A stretch of 64,000 nt of DNA from Halorarum salinum (GTDB lineage Archaea > Halobacteriota > Halobacteria > Halobacteriales > Haloferacaceae), in assembly GCF_013402875.1 (NCBI RefSeq), contig NZ_CP058579.1, positions 2,790,001 through 2,854,000 of the forward strand, read 5' to 3'. Of this stretch, positions 42,796 to 52,192 are shown piece by piece; within the stretch, counting starts at the first letter, position 1; each line of letters begins with the position of its first letter. The notes under the pieces are model-generated. The model had not been told where the DNA came from. It saw only the letters and a program-made list of their open reading frames with translations, and did no database searches. Position numbers and translations under genes: made by a program.

Positions 42796-44289
42796 TCACC
42801 GGAACTCGACGCGTACCCTGTTCTCGGTGACGTGGAGGTAGGTGATGTACTGTGGACCCTGGGCGGTCTCGTACCGGAGGGAACCGTACGACATGTCGTT
42901 GTTGAGTCGGAGACCGTTGCCGTTCCCGCCCGTCGAGTAGTACACCACGAGGTCGATGTCCGGCGCGAGGTTTGCCATGTAGTGCCGCACGAGATGCCGG
43001 CTGGTGGTCTCGTTCCCGTCCTCGACGTCCATCGGTTCGCCGTCCTGCTCGTGGCCGAAGTGGACCGAGTCGTTGATCTGGTCGTCCCAGTCCCGCTCGA
43101 GGTCGTCGTTCGAGACGGTGTGATCGCCGTACGTCAGGTTCGTCCCGCCGGTGAAGTCCACTGCAAGTTCCACGTCGTTCCCGTCACACTGGAACCTGAT
43201 CGGCCCGGAGTCGGTCTCGACGCTGTCGTTCGTCCAGGCGTGCACGTCGTCGTGGCCGTCCCCTCGATAGAGGATGTCGTACACGATGGGTGACGTCTGC
43301 TGGACCTCACCCCCGGAACACTTCGGGTTCGTCCCCGACGGCGTGTGGATCATCATCTCGTACTCCTTCCCGTCCGACTCCCCGTGGAAGGCGAAGTACA
43401 TGTTGTTGAAGTTCCCGTTGTCCGACTCCAGCGTGATCGAGAAGTCGTCGACCGAGTGGCCGTCGGCGATGCCTCGCGCCTCGACCGCGTTCGACCGCGA
43501 CGGGAGGCGGAAGTCGCCCACGTCGCCGCCCGTCTCGAGTTCCACGTGTGCGGTCCGGTTCCCGTGGTAAATCGTGACGTTCCCTTCGGTCCGCGTGTCG
43601 AAGTAGCGCCCCCACGCCTCGTAGTACTCGCTGTGGACGGTGAGCACGACGGTCCCGTTCCGGACCGGGTTCAGGTACGGCCGGCCGTCCGGATCGGGAT
43701 ACGACCGTGAACTGTTGGGGTAAATCGACTCCGTCGCGCCCTCCTTCCTCACGTACGCCGTCGGCGCCCCGCCCGCTCCGCCGCTACCGACCGTCCGAAC
43801 CACCGGCAGCGTCAGCGTCGCGTCGCGGTAGGTCACCTCCGGGGGCGAGACCATCATCGACCCTCCGCCGTCGGAGCGCCAGACGCCCCCGCCCTGGTAG
43901 GCGACGGTCGTATCGCCTTCGGTGTACCGGACGGCACCCAGGCTCTCGTTGTAGACCTCGTGGTCGTCGCCGTCGCTGTAGTTGTGATGCGTGACGCGGA
44001 TCCAGCCGGCGTCCTCCTCGACGCCGTAGGTCCCGTCGCCGCCGTCGCCGAACTCGACCCGCTGGGATGAGGAGTCGCCGAGCGCGACCATCGAGGTCCG
44101 GGAGTCGAACTGCGTCATCGCGTTCTCCACGCGGTCGACCGTACTCGTGCTCCTGCTGTCCTCGAGCGCCTGGCCGCCGAGGCCGACGACCGCCCCCGCG
44201 CCGGCGATGGTGATCGCGACGAGTAGCACGAACCCGATCGTGGTCGACTGAGCGCGGTCGTCCTTTCCACCTGTCACATTTACTTTCAT
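42796..44289 (-). CDS. pilin-like secreted protein of the PilB/PilC cluster
   Basis: 497 residues. Begins MKVNVTGGKDDRAQSTTIGF and continues VLLVAITIAGAGAVVGLGGQ, a pilin-like N-terminal helix after a charged segment. The remainder is a large beta-rich extracellular domain with many Asn-Gly/Asp loops and several N-glycosylation sequons (e.g. NYS, NVT), ending VTENRVRVEFR. Last gene of the cluster. Likely a cell-surface pilus component or adhesin. Confidence 0.75.
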   Translation of the reverse strand: MKVNVTGGKDDRAQSTTIGFVLLVAITIAGAGAVVGLGGQALEDSRSTSTVDRVENAMTQFDSRTSMVALGDSSSQRVEFGDGGDGTYGVEEDAGWIRVTHHNYSDGDDHEVYNESLGAVRYTEGDTTVAYQGGGVWRSDGGGSMMVSPPEVTYRDATLTLPVVRTVGSGGAGGAPTAYVRKEGATESIYPNSSRSYPDPDGRPYLNPVRNGTVVLTVHSEYYEAWGRYFDTRTEGNVTIYHGNRTAHVELETGGDVGDFRLPSRSNAVEARGIADGHSVDDFSITLESDNGNFNNMYFAFHGESDGKEYEMMIHTPSGTNPKCSGGEVQQTSPIVYDILYRGDGHDDVHAWTNDSVETDSGPIRFQCDGNDVELAVDFTGGTNLTYGDHTVSNDDLERDWDDQINDSVHFGHEQDGEPMDVEDGNETTSRHLVRHYMANLAPDIDLVVYYSTGGNGNGLRLNNDMSYGSLRYETAQGPQYITYLHVTENRVRVEFR

Positions 44290-44338
44290 ATATCTTCTCC
44301 CGTATCAAATACTCGGCGAGTCGGTACGCTCTGGGTCA

Positions 44339-44830
44339 TCAGTCCGGATTCACCTCCCCGTTCGTGACGAGCGATAGGTGGTCCCCACCCTCGTCATCGA
44401 GCACGACGACGACGGTTCCACCCGCCACCTGTGTTTCGGCCATCGGGACCTGCGTCCGGACGGTTACGTTTCGGGACACGTCACTCACCGGACTGGAGAA
44501 CGTCAGCACGTACTCGCCCGGCTGGTCGGTCGGCGGTGCATTCTCGGAAACGCGGATGAGGTAGCCACTCTCGGCGACCGAACCCGGAAGCTGTACGGCC
44601 ACTCGAAGCTCGTCCGCACCGGTGGCGGCCATCGAATCCGTCTCGGCGATCCCCGTCGCCAGTTGCTCGCCGAGCACGTCGAACTCCTCGCGCGTCACCG
44701 ATTCCTGTCTGTTCTCGAGGAACGTCCCGCCGGCCACGAGCAGCCCCGATACGAGGATCGCGCTGAGCGCGAGCGCGATGACGTAGTTGACCGTGACCGA
44801 AACGGCGCGGTCCTCGCGTCGGCGCGTCAT
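44339..44830 (-). CDS. pilin-like accessory membrane protein (DUF7266-type)
   Basis: 163 residues with one N-terminal hydrophobic helix, REDRAVSVTVNYVIALALSA then ILVSGLLVAGGTFLENRQ, followed by an extracellular beta-rich domain ending VTNGEVNPD. The start overlaps the stop of the 44827 gene by four bases. Part of a set of small pilin-like proteins following pilC; family named from memory. Confidence 0.75.
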   Translation of the reverse strand: MTRRREDRAVSVTVNYVIALALSAILVSGLLVAGGTFLENRQESVTREEFDVLGEQLATGIAETDSMAATGADELRVAVQLPGSVAESGYLIRVSENAPPTDQPGEYVLTFSSPVSDVSRNVTVRTQVPMAETQVAGGTVVVVLDDEGGDHLSLVTNGEVNPD

Positions 44831-45762
44831 GCCGCCACCTCCGCCGCGTTCGGCGCGACTGTAACCTCGCTCCGGTAGTACACCGTCGGACTGCGGTACA
44901 CTACCTCGATGTCCGCGGAGTAGATGGCCGTCGAGCGGAACGGGCCGTCGCCCCCGTAGGCCACGAAGTTCGATCCGGCGAGGTCGTCGTGGCGGACGCT
45001 CGCCGTCAGGGAGTAGGTCCCCGACACGTTGTCCGCGTTGGCGTACCTCACCTCGTAGTCTCCCTCCAGCGTCCGATAGAAGTCGAGGGCGTCACAACTG
45101 CTGCCGTTCGCGGTTCCGGCGGCGAAATCGATCCTCACCGAAGGACCGGGCCTGTCGCAGGTTCCGACCACCGACCCGTCCCCGTCCGTCGTCCGGATTT
45201 CGACGCCGGAACCCGGGTCGTACATCCGGACCGAGTAGGTAGCAGATCCGTTGTCGAACGTGACGTTGAACGCGTTCGTTGCGTCGCCGGCCAGCCCTCC
45301 ATCTTCGACCGCCATCGTGTAGTTGCGCGTCCGCACGTCGGTCGCCAGCGTCCAATCCTCGGACGCCGACGCGTCGGTGAAGTTCCGGGTTTCGTTCTGG
45401 ACGATTCGCGTTCCGTTCGTCACGGACGCCACCTCGGTGCTCGGCGCGTCGCCCTCCGACGCGTACTGTCTGGCCGTCCCGTCGTCCCAGTCGCCTATCG
45501 CCGCGGTCACGTTCCGGTGTATGGAGTCGTAGGAGTCGTTCCCCCCGACCGAGACGCGGTCGATGGTGCCGGCGGTCGCCTCGGTCGCCGCGTTCCCGTA
45601 GCCGACGACGTCGACCGCCTCCACGCCCGTCCCCCTGCTGGCGACAGTCTCGGTGTAGATGGCCGTGTTCAGGAGGAACGCGAACGAGACGAACAGCACC
45701 GCGAGCGCGAGCGCGCCGACCAGCATGAGTTGGCCCCGGTCGCTCCCCCTCAGATGCGCCAT
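44827..45762 (-). CDS. pilin-like accessory membrane protein (DUF7261-type)
   Basis: 311 residues. N-terminus AHLRGSDRGQLMLVGALALA VLFVSFAFLLNTAIYTETVA contains the pilin-type membrane helix. The rest is extracellular, with C pair (DRPGPSVR; SSCDALDFY) and many sequons. It overlaps both neighbours by a few bases (45750-45762 and 44827-44830), so tightly coupled in the operon. Confidence 0.75.
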   Translation of the reverse strand: MAHLRGSDRGQLMLVGALALAVLFVSFAFLLNTAIYTETVASRGTGVEAVDVVGYGNAATEATAGTIDRVSVGGNDSYDSIHRNVTAAIGDWDDGTARQYASEGDAPSTEVASVTNGTRIVQNETRNFTDASASEDWTLATDVRTRNYTMAVEDGGLAGDATNAFNVTFDNGSATYSVRMYDPGSGVEIRTTDGDGSVVGTCDRPGPSVRIDFAAGTANGSSCDALDFYRTLEGDYEVRYANADNVSGTYSLTASVRHDDLAGSNFVAYGGDGPFRSTAIYSADIEVVYRSPTVYYRSEVTVAPNAAEVAA

Positions 45763-46340
45763 ACGACCACCTCGATCCGAAGTACGTTGTACACTGGGCT
45801 GTCCGGCGACACGTCGTCGGCGTAGAAGTTCTCCGTCTCGTCCAGCCGGGGGCCGGTCGGGTTCCCGTCGGCGTCGTGAACGCGGTCGTCGTCGTACAGC
45901 GTGACCGTCGTGGTTGCGACCGCGGAGTTGTCGCTCGGCGCGCCCAGATTCACGAGCGGCACGGCGTCGACGCGGTCCAGGTCGGTCCCCCGCAGGAACG
46001 TCACGGTGACGTCCATCGCGACGCCGCGCGAGCGGAACGTCTCGTTCAGCGTCCCGCCGAACGGCGTCGGCGGTCCGCCGTTGAGGTAGCCGTCACGGGT
46101 GGCCCCGTGGAAGGTCCCGGCGGTCCCGTTCCACGCCAGGAGCGTCGGCTTCAGGGTCCCGTTCGCGGCGGCCGTGTCGAGTACCCCCTCGGCCATCGCC
46201 GCCTGCTGGTTCTCGATGTGCTGGTTCGACGTGCTCCCGGTGAGGGGCGTGACCGCGGTCACCTGCAGGGCGAACGCGACCGTCGAGAGCAACAGTATCC
46301 CGGCGGTGACCGCCTCGAGGGTGTGGGCTTGCCCGCGCAT
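45750..46340 (-). CDS. pilin-like accessory membrane protein (DUF7288-type)
   Basis: 196 residues. MRGQAHTLEAVTAGILLLST and VAFALQVTAVTPLTGST give the N-terminal pilin-like helix, with the typical E near the end of the signal. The extracellular part is small and beta-rich, ending LRIEVVVWRI. Only one base separates it from the 46342 gene. Confidence 0.75.
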   Translation of the reverse strand: MRGQAHTLEAVTAGILLLSTVAFALQVTAVTPLTGSTSNQHIENQQAAMAEGVLDTAAANGTLKPTLLAWNGTAGTFHGATRDGYLNGGPPTPFGGTLNETFRSRGVAMDVTVTFLRGTDLDRVDAVPLVNLGAPSDNSAVATTTVTLYDDDRVHDADGNPTGPRLDETENFYADDVSPDSPVYNVLRIEVVVWRI

Positions 46341-46341
46341 A

Positions 46342-46878
46342 TTACCACACCCTCGCGACCAGCCTGTAGGGTTCGTCGTCGATCGATACGACGCGCCGAC
46401 CGCTGGTGACCGACTGCGTGTCGACGGGCGTCGGACCTGCCGCGAGCGTGACGTCGCTCTCGTCGGGGTCCTCGATCGTGGCGACGCCGCCGTCGAGATG
46501 CTCGACCGTGACGTTCATCGACAACCCGTTCTCGAGACCGAACAGCACAGCCGGTTCGTCGACCGTCGTGTCGTATCGGCAGTCGTCGGGGTGGTCCCCG
46601 AAGTCGTCGTCGGTCAGCCCCTCGAAGAACGCCGTCGTACACGCGGCGTTGAGGACGAACGGCGTCGCCGGGTCCCCGAGTTTGTCCGTCGCGAGCGAGG
46701 CGGCGACCCGGTCGGCAGTGCCGACCGTGCTGGACCCCTGGAACGGCACGAAGATGTCGGGGACGAACAGGACCACGAACGTGGTCGCCAGGAGGAACAC
46801 GCCCATCCCGATGGCGAAGTCGATCGTCGTCTGGGCGCGGGTTCGGTCCTGCCCCCGATCGACCCTCACGTCGTTCAT
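46342..46878 (-). CDS. pilin-like accessory membrane protein (DUF7287-type)
   Basis: 178 residues from MNDVRVDRGQDRTRAQTTID, then FAIGMGVFLLATTFVVLFVPDIFVPFQ, the pilin-type helix. Contains four cysteines (NAACTTAF, DDCRYD). Ends YRLVARVW. It overlaps the pilC stop by four bases. The reading frame is open far upstream through pilC, but only this portion is coding. Confidence 0.78.
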   Translation of the reverse strand: MNDVRVDRGQDRTRAQTTIDFAIGMGVFLLATTFVVLFVPDIFVPFQGSSTVGTADRVAASLATDKLGDPATPFVLNAACTTAFFEGLTDDDFGDHPDDCRYDTTVDEPAVLFGLENGLSMNVTVEHLDGGVATIEDPDESDVTLAAGPTPVDTQSVTSGRRVVSIDDEPYRLVARVW

Positions 46879-48908
46879 GCCACCACCACCCACACGCCGA
46901 GCGCGAGCGTCAACAGCACGACGACGAACTTCACGCCCGAGACGATCCTCGCGTCGCGGATGTAGCCGCTGATGAACCCCGAGATGATCGCCTGGATCGT
47001 GACGGCGTGGAAGAACAGCAGCGAGAGGACCGCGGGGTCGATGCCGCCGCCGAAGCTCATGCCGCCCGCGGCCCCTCCGCCGCCCCCGTCGCCCGCCTGG
47101 TCGGTGAGCCCGCCCATCACGTCGATGAACTGCGTCTGGAGGATGGCCATCACCCCGAGCAGCGTGACGTACGTCATCAGGATGATCGCGACCTGCATCC
47201 TGGCGCGCGACTTGCGTTCCCGGTCGATGTCGTCCTGGTTCTCGGAGGCCTGCGCGGCGGTCGTCAGCACGTCCGTGATCTGGCTGGAGGCCTCCTGGGC
47301 CTCCGAAACCAGCTTCACCGTCCGGGCGAGCCGCGGGATGTGGTACTCGTTGTTGAACTCGACGAGCGCCTCGCGGACGCTCATCCCGTAGTTCACCTTC
47401 GCGTACATCACCTCGAACTCGTCCGCGAGCCGTCCCGAGGAGGTGTCGGCGACCGTCTCGATCGACTCCAGGAGCGTCTGGCCGGTGTCGTTCGCCGACG
47501 AGAGCTTCCGGAGGTTGTCCGAGAGCTTCCCGGTGATCCCGGCCCGCCGTCGGACGTTCCACTCGTGGAAGACGGCGAGCGGGAGGAGCGTGACGTACGC
47601 GGGGAAGTACACCCAGAGGAACGTTCCCCAGATGGGGTTCCCCACCATCCCATCCCACGTCAGCGGCGCGCGTCCGGACGCGACCGCGATGGCGAGGAAC
47701 ACGAGCGCGGCCGGCGCCGTCAACGCGAGCGTGAACGCGGGGTTGTTCCGGAAGAAGACGTGTGGCTTCCGCAAGAGCCCCTTGGTCCGGTGGGTCCCCT
47801 CCTTGCTCTTGATCCGGTCGAAGACGCCGTACGGTCCCACGAACGACTCCACCAGGCCGAGGTGGACGAGCCCCTCCCGCTGGGTCTGGGCGAACTGGTC
47901 GTCGACCCCGGACGGGTCGAGGTAGCCGTCCCCGATCTCGTCCTGCTTGACCGTCGAGACGAGGACGAGGAAGCCGACGCCGATGAGCGGGGTGAGCAGG
48001 TAGACGGTCGCGTACAGCAGGAAGTCCTGGCCGTCCCCCAGCATCGACATGATGACGAGGATGATGATGAGCAGCAGCGGGAACAGCGAGAGGGTCATGT
48101 ACATCTCGCCGAACAGCTCCAGCGTCTCCAGGGTGAGCTCCTGCTGCTGTTTGGCGGTCCGGAGGTGTTTCTCCTTCTTGTCCCGGAGGAACTGCTCCAT
48201 GTCCCCGCCCGAGTTGATGATCGAGAGCATGTCGGTGAGGAACTGCGACAGTTCGGCGCTCGGGGTCTCGATCGCCTGCTCGCGCACGGCGTTCCGGTAG
48301 TCGGTCCCGAAGTACTCCGTCTCCTGGACGATGCTCTGGAACTCCCGCGCGACCTCCCCGTACGTGTCGTCGGCCTTCGCCATCGACTCGAGGATCTCGA
48401 GCTGGTTCAGCCCGCCGACCGACAGCGCGTACATGAACGAGACGGAGTCCGCGAGCAGCATGTTGATCTCCCGCTCGCGGGCGCTCGCGCGCTGGTACGG
48501 GATGGCCAGCAGCGTCCCGAACCCGAGGCCGAACCCGATGGAGCCGAAGACGACTCCGCTGACGAGCACCCCGACCGGCATCGTGAGGCTGTCGAGCAAC
48601 TGCGCCTGGCCCGACGACGAGACCGGGATCCCCAGCCCGACCGTCTCGGTCGTCACGATCCCGAACGCGAACAGCGCCCAGCCGAGCAGCGCGCCGACGA
48701 GCCAGAGCGCGCCCCCGACGAGGACGCCGACCCCGAGCGCGCGCGAGACGTACAGTTCGACCGGCTTGTTCATCCGCGCCTCCGTCAGCTTCTCCTCGAC
48801 GTTGGCGACGAAGTCGCCGTCCTCCCCGAAGAGCCGACGGAACAGGGGGTAGAAGGCGTCCGCGAACCCCCGCGCGTCGCCGAACCCGTCGCCCGTGTCC
48901 AGGCTCAT
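46875..48908 (-). CDS. pilC: PilC/TadC-type membrane platform protein (T2SS F family)
   Basis: 677 residues, two T2SSF domains with three or more membrane segments each. First domain includes LLADSVSFMYALSVGGLNQLEILESMAKADDTYGEVAREFQSIVQ and SINNSGGD-like spacing (IINSGGDMEQFLRDKKEKHLRTAKQQQELTLETLELFGEMY). Second domain: ITGKLSDNLRKLSSANDTGQTLLESIETVADTS. The protein anchors the pilus base in the membrane and works with the ATPase PilB encoded just upstream (one-base spacing). Assigned to the PilB3/PilC3-like haloarchaeal system by gene order. Confidence 0.9.
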   Translation of the reverse strand: MSLDTGDGFGDARGFADAFYPLFRRLFGEDGDFVANVEEKLTEARMNKPVELYVSRALGVGVLVGGALWLVGALLGWALFAFGIVTTETVGLGIPVSSSGQAQLLDSLTMPVGVLVSGVVFGSIGFGLGFGTLLAIPYQRASAREREINMLLADSVSFMYALSVGGLNQLEILESMAKADDTYGEVAREFQSIVQETEYFGTDYRNAVREQAIETPSAELSQFLTDMLSIINSGGDMEQFLRDKKEKHLRTAKQQQELTLETLELFGEMYMTLSLFPLLLIIILVIMSMLGDGQDFLLYATVYLLTPLIGVGFLVLVSTVKQDEIGDGYLDPSGVDDQFAQTQREGLVHLGLVESFVGPYGVFDRIKSKEGTHRTKGLLRKPHVFFRNNPAFTLALTAPAALVFLAIAVASGRAPLTWDGMVGNPIWGTFLWVYFPAYVTLLPLAVFHEWNVRRRAGITGKLSDNLRKLSSANDTGQTLLESIETVADTSSGRLADEFEVMYAKVNYGMSVREALVEFNNEYHIPRLARTVKLVSEAQEASSQITDVLTTAAQASENQDDIDRERKSRARMQVAIILMTYVTLLGVMAILQTQFIDVMGGLTDQAGDGGGGGAAGGMSFGGGIDPAVLSLLFFHAVTIQAIISGFISGYIRDARIVSGVKFVVVLLTLALGVWVVVA

Positions 48909-51900
48909 CTATCCGTCCCCGGGGTTCTCGACGTCGCCGAACCCCCAGTCCTCGATGGTCTCGTCCGACGCGTCGTCCTCCGACTCGTCCCCGTCGAGCA
49001 CCTCGGCGTCCGCCGGGTGGGTCGACCCGTCTCCGCTGCCGAGTCCGCCGCCGGGTCCGTTCCCGTCGATTCCGTCCGCTCCCACTCCGGTTCCGTCCGC
49101 GAACCCGTCGTGGCCGTCGTCCGGGCCGGCACCCCCGCGGTCGCCGTCGGTGAACTGGTCGACCGCGTCGAAGGCGCTCCGGGCGCCCCCGCCGGAGTCC
49201 TCCCCGCCGGCGTCCGTGCCCGACCCGACCTCGTGGGGTTCCTCCTCGAACCCGTCCGCGAAGAACCCGGTCTCGGACCCCCCGGAGTCCGTCGCTGCGG
49301 GTTCGAACTCGCCCCCGTCGTCGGGGTCGGCCTCGACGGTCCGCTCGGGTTCGACGTCGCCGAGCGCCGAGAGCACGCTGCCGGCGGGCCGTCCCCGGTA
49401 CTCCGCGAGGAGGTCGTCGGCATCGTCGAGCACGTCCGTCGCCTCCGCGGCCGTCCGTTCGGTCGGGTCCGGGCGGGGGACCATCTCCTCCTTGTCGGGG
49501 TCGACGTCGATGAGGACCGACTCCATCTCGCGCAGGTCCTCGAGCGACGCTTCGAGCTCGTCGTTCGCGATCAGCGCGAGGATGGTGTCCGGGTCGTTGA
49601 TGAACGCCTGGAGGGTGGCCGCGACCTGGGTGTACGTGTTCAGTCCGCGGTCGATGAGGTACGCGAGCACGACCCGCCGCTTCCGGAGTTCCTCCTGGAG
49701 CGTCCCGTGGGACCAGCCCCGGTCGAACGCGATCTCCTCGAGCGTGTTCGACTCGCCCATCTTCAGGAACGAGTCGCTCTCGGCCTGCCACTGGTAGACG
49801 TCCTGGACGTTGATCTCGTCGTTCTCGGCGTCGTAGTGGTTGATCTCCGTGAGCGACTTGTTCCGGCGGACCTTCCGCCCTTGGACGCGCGTCGACGTCT
49901 GGACGGAGACGAGATCGAGCGCCGAGAACATCGTCTTCGAGACGTTGATCGGGTCGGTGGTGAACCGTTTGAGCACCTCGCCGACGCTGTCGGCGTGGAA
50001 CGTGGTGTAGGTCGTGTGCCCGGTGGACATCACCTGGAACAGCGTCCGGCCCTCCTCGCCCCTGATCTCGCCCATCACGATGTAGTCGGGCCGCTGCCGA
50101 AGCGCGGCCTCGAGCAGGTCGAACTCGTCCACGTCGCCCTTGTCGTCCTCCGAGAAGGACGGCCGCGTGACGGAGGCGATCCAGTTCCGCTGGGGGAGTT
50201 CGACCTCGCGGGTGTCCTCGATGGAGACGATCTTCGAGTTCGACGGGATGAACAGCGAGACGGCGTTCAGGCTCGTCGTCTTGCCCGACGCGGTGCCGCC
50301 GGCGAAGATGAGGCTCTTGTGGTTCTCGATGCAGAGCCAGAGGAACGTCATCTCGTCGAGCGAGAACGTCGTCCAGTTGACGAGGTCGATGGGGGTGAAC
50401 GGGACGTCCTTGAACTGTCGGATGGTGTAGTTCGTCCCGTGGTCGGACACCTCCCGGCCGAGCGTGAGCTGGGCGCGCGAGCCGTCCGGGAGCGTCGCGT
50501 CCACCTGCGGCCGGCGCTTGGAGATGCCTTTCCCGGAGCGCTGGGCCAGTTTTACGACGAAGTCGTCGAGCTCCGTCTCCCCGTGGTAGACGTTCGAGAT
50601 GATCTGCTCGTAGTCGCCGTGGTAGACGAACACCGGCGAGTTGTAGCCGTCACAGGAGACGTCCTCGACGTTAATGTCGTGTTTGATGCCGTCGATGCGC
50701 TCGTAGCCGATGAAGTCGCGCCGGAGGTAGTACAGGAGCTTCCGGACGGTGTACTCGGTCAGCGTCTCCGGGTCCTCGGCGACGACCGCGGGCTCCGGAC
50801 GCGCGCTGATCCCCTCCAGTTCGTCGTCCGGGACCGGTTCCTCGTAGCCGAGCGCCCTGACGAGTCTGCCCGCGATCCCGTCGTCCGGGTCGACGTCGAA
50901 CCGGTCGGCGAGCGCGTTCCCGAGCGCCTCGCCGCCCTCCCGCTCGTAGAGGTCGTACCGCTCCAGCAGTTCGTACGTCTCCTCGCGGATCACCTCCCTC
51001 CGGTGGGTCTCCTCGCCCGCGACCACCCCCTCGTCGGCGTACTTGATGGCCGAGCGGAGCTTCCCCTCCAGGAACTCCGTGAGGTCGTCCTCGATGGGGT
51101 TGCGGTACGGTTCGACCACGTAGTACTTCTTCTCGTTCTCCTTGGTCGAGTGGAACACGACGACGAACGAGTACGGCTCGTTCACCCAGTAGCGCTCCAC
51201 CTCGCGGAAGTGCGTCTTCTTCGCCATCGGAACCGCCTTCTCCAGGTCGTACCGGTTCGTGACGGTCGTCGTCCCGTCGGGGTCCGAGAAGAACGCGTCC
51301 TCGTCGAGGTCCTCGTTGACGTTCACCGTCCGCTCCTCGACGACCTCGTCCAGTTCGGGGGCGCGCTCGCTCAGGTGCCCCAGCACGTCCTCGATCGCGT
51401 CCGGGTCGAACCCCAGCGCGTCGGTCCTGTCCCCGTGGGTGAACTCCTCGGGTTCGCCCTCCTCGTCCGTCGGCGGGTTCCCTTCCTCGTCGAGGAAGTA
51501 CTCCTCCTCGTAGTGTTTCCACGTGTAGATGTCCTTGTAGACCGGCGTCTCGTCGTAGCCGATCAGCGGCGACTGGTCGGTGACGTGCCGGGCCACGTCG
51601 GACGCGCTCGACGCACGGTCGGGAACCTCGTCGGGGTCGTACCCGAGCAACTCGGCCGGGTCGACGCCGACCGCGCGAACGTCGTCCGCCGTGAGCGGCC
51701 GTCTCCGGGGCGGGACGTCGGACGGGTCGCCCTCGCCCGGCCCGTCGACGTCGCCGTCGCTCCCGACGTCGCGTTCTGCGTCGGCGTCGCGTTCGGCGCC
51801 GTCGCCCCGTTCGGCGCCGTCGTCGACGACTGCCCGATCGTCCAGTTCGTCGGCCCGTGCGTCGTATCCGTACTCGCGAAGGAGATCCGCCCACGTGTAC

Positions 51901-51998
51901 TCCCCAACGACGACCTGCGTCCCCCCGCGTGGCGACCCCGCGTCGGCGAACTCGTCGAGCTCGCCCGGCGGCGTCACCTCCGCGTCGTCGGTAGCCAT
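48909..51998 (-). CDS. pilB: PilB-type pilus assembly ATPase (type II/IV secretion)
   Basis: 1029 residues, longer than most PilB (~550-900) because of an acidic N-terminal extension (about 170 residues) and an acidic Gly/Asp-rich C-terminal extension (about 200 residues). Catalytic core: Walker A FAGGTASGKTTSLN with K573, ASP/His-box region around VSIEDTREVELPQRN, Walker B DYIVMGEIRGEEGRTLFQVM, and the following STGHTTYTTFHADS. Powers extension of surface pili from the cytoplasmic side. Promoter TATA at 52025-52031. Confidence 0.92.
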   Translation of the reverse strand: MATDDAEVTPPGELDEFADAGSPRGGTQVVVGEYTWADLLREYGYDARADELDDRAVVDDGAERGDGAERDADAERDVGSDGDVDGPGEGDPSDVPPRRRPLTADDVRAVGVDPAELLGYDPDEVPDRASSASDVARHVTDQSPLIGYDETPVYKDIYTWKHYEEEYFLDEEGNPPTDEEGEPEEFTHGDRTDALGFDPDAIEDVLGHLSERAPELDEVVEERTVNVNEDLDEDAFFSDPDGTTTVTNRYDLEKAVPMAKKTHFREVERYWVNEPYSFVVVFHSTKENEKKYYVVEPYRNPIEDDLTEFLEGKLRSAIKYADEGVVAGEETHRREVIREETYELLERYDLYEREGGEALGNALADRFDVDPDDGIAGRLVRALGYEEPVPDDELEGISARPEPAVVAEDPETLTEYTVRKLLYYLRRDFIGYERIDGIKHDINVEDVSCDGYNSPVFVYHGDYEQIISNVYHGETELDDFVVKLAQRSGKGISKRRPQVDATLPDGSRAQLTLGREVSDHGTNYTIRQFKDVPFTPIDLVNWTTFSLDEMTFLWLCIENHKSLIFAGGTASGKTTSLNAVSLFIPSNSKIVSIEDTREVELPQRNWIASVTRPSFSEDDKGDVDEFDLLEAALRQRPDYIVMGEIRGEEGRTLFQVMSTGHTTYTTFHADSVGEVLKRFTTDPINVSKTMFSALDLVSVQTSTRVQGRKVRRNKSLTEINHYDAENDEINVQDVYQWQAESDSFLKMGESNTLEEIAFDRGWSHGTLQEELRKRRVVLAYLIDRGLNTYTQVAATLQAFINDPDTILALIANDELEASLEDLREMESVLIDVDPDKEEMVPRPDPTERTAAEATDVLDDADDLLAEYRGRPAGSVLSALGDVEPERTVEADPDDGGEFEPAATDSGGSETGFFADGFEEEPHEVGSGTDAGGEDSGGGARSAFDAVDQFTDGDRGGAGPDDGHDGFADGTGVGADGIDGNGPGGGLGSGDGSTHPADAEVLDGDESEDDASDETIEDWGFGDVENPGDG

Positions 51999-52024
51999 TG
52001 GGTACCCGTCGCTCCGCTGGCCAC

Positions 52025-52031
52025 CTTAAAT
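52025..52031 (-). promoter_or_regulatory. TATA box of the pil operon
   Basis: On the minus strand ATTTAAG sits about 27-33 bases before the pilB start at 51998. Confidence 0.6.
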
Positions 52032-52192
52032 CCACCCTTCGAATATCAGTTACGATAACGAACCGTTCGCGGGACACGGGGGCTCTATCGCGAAATTTCC
52101 GGTCGACCTTCTAAAATTAAAATGCGGTGAACGGCCCGTATGTACGGTCTCCGCTCCGTCGTCGCGGTCCCGACCCCGGGAGGGCAGTTCGA

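Noticed and set aside
46342-49791. A 1149-codon minus-strand frame
   Set aside because: Only the last 178 codons (46342-46878) are a real gene; the rest overlaps pilC and pilB in another frame and is arginine/glycine-rich noise.
47007-52058. A 1683-codon open frame on the plus strand across the pil operon
   Set aside because: It is antisense to pilC and pilB, has no start context and consists of low-complexity R/D/L/V-rich sequence. High GC makes such antisense frames common.
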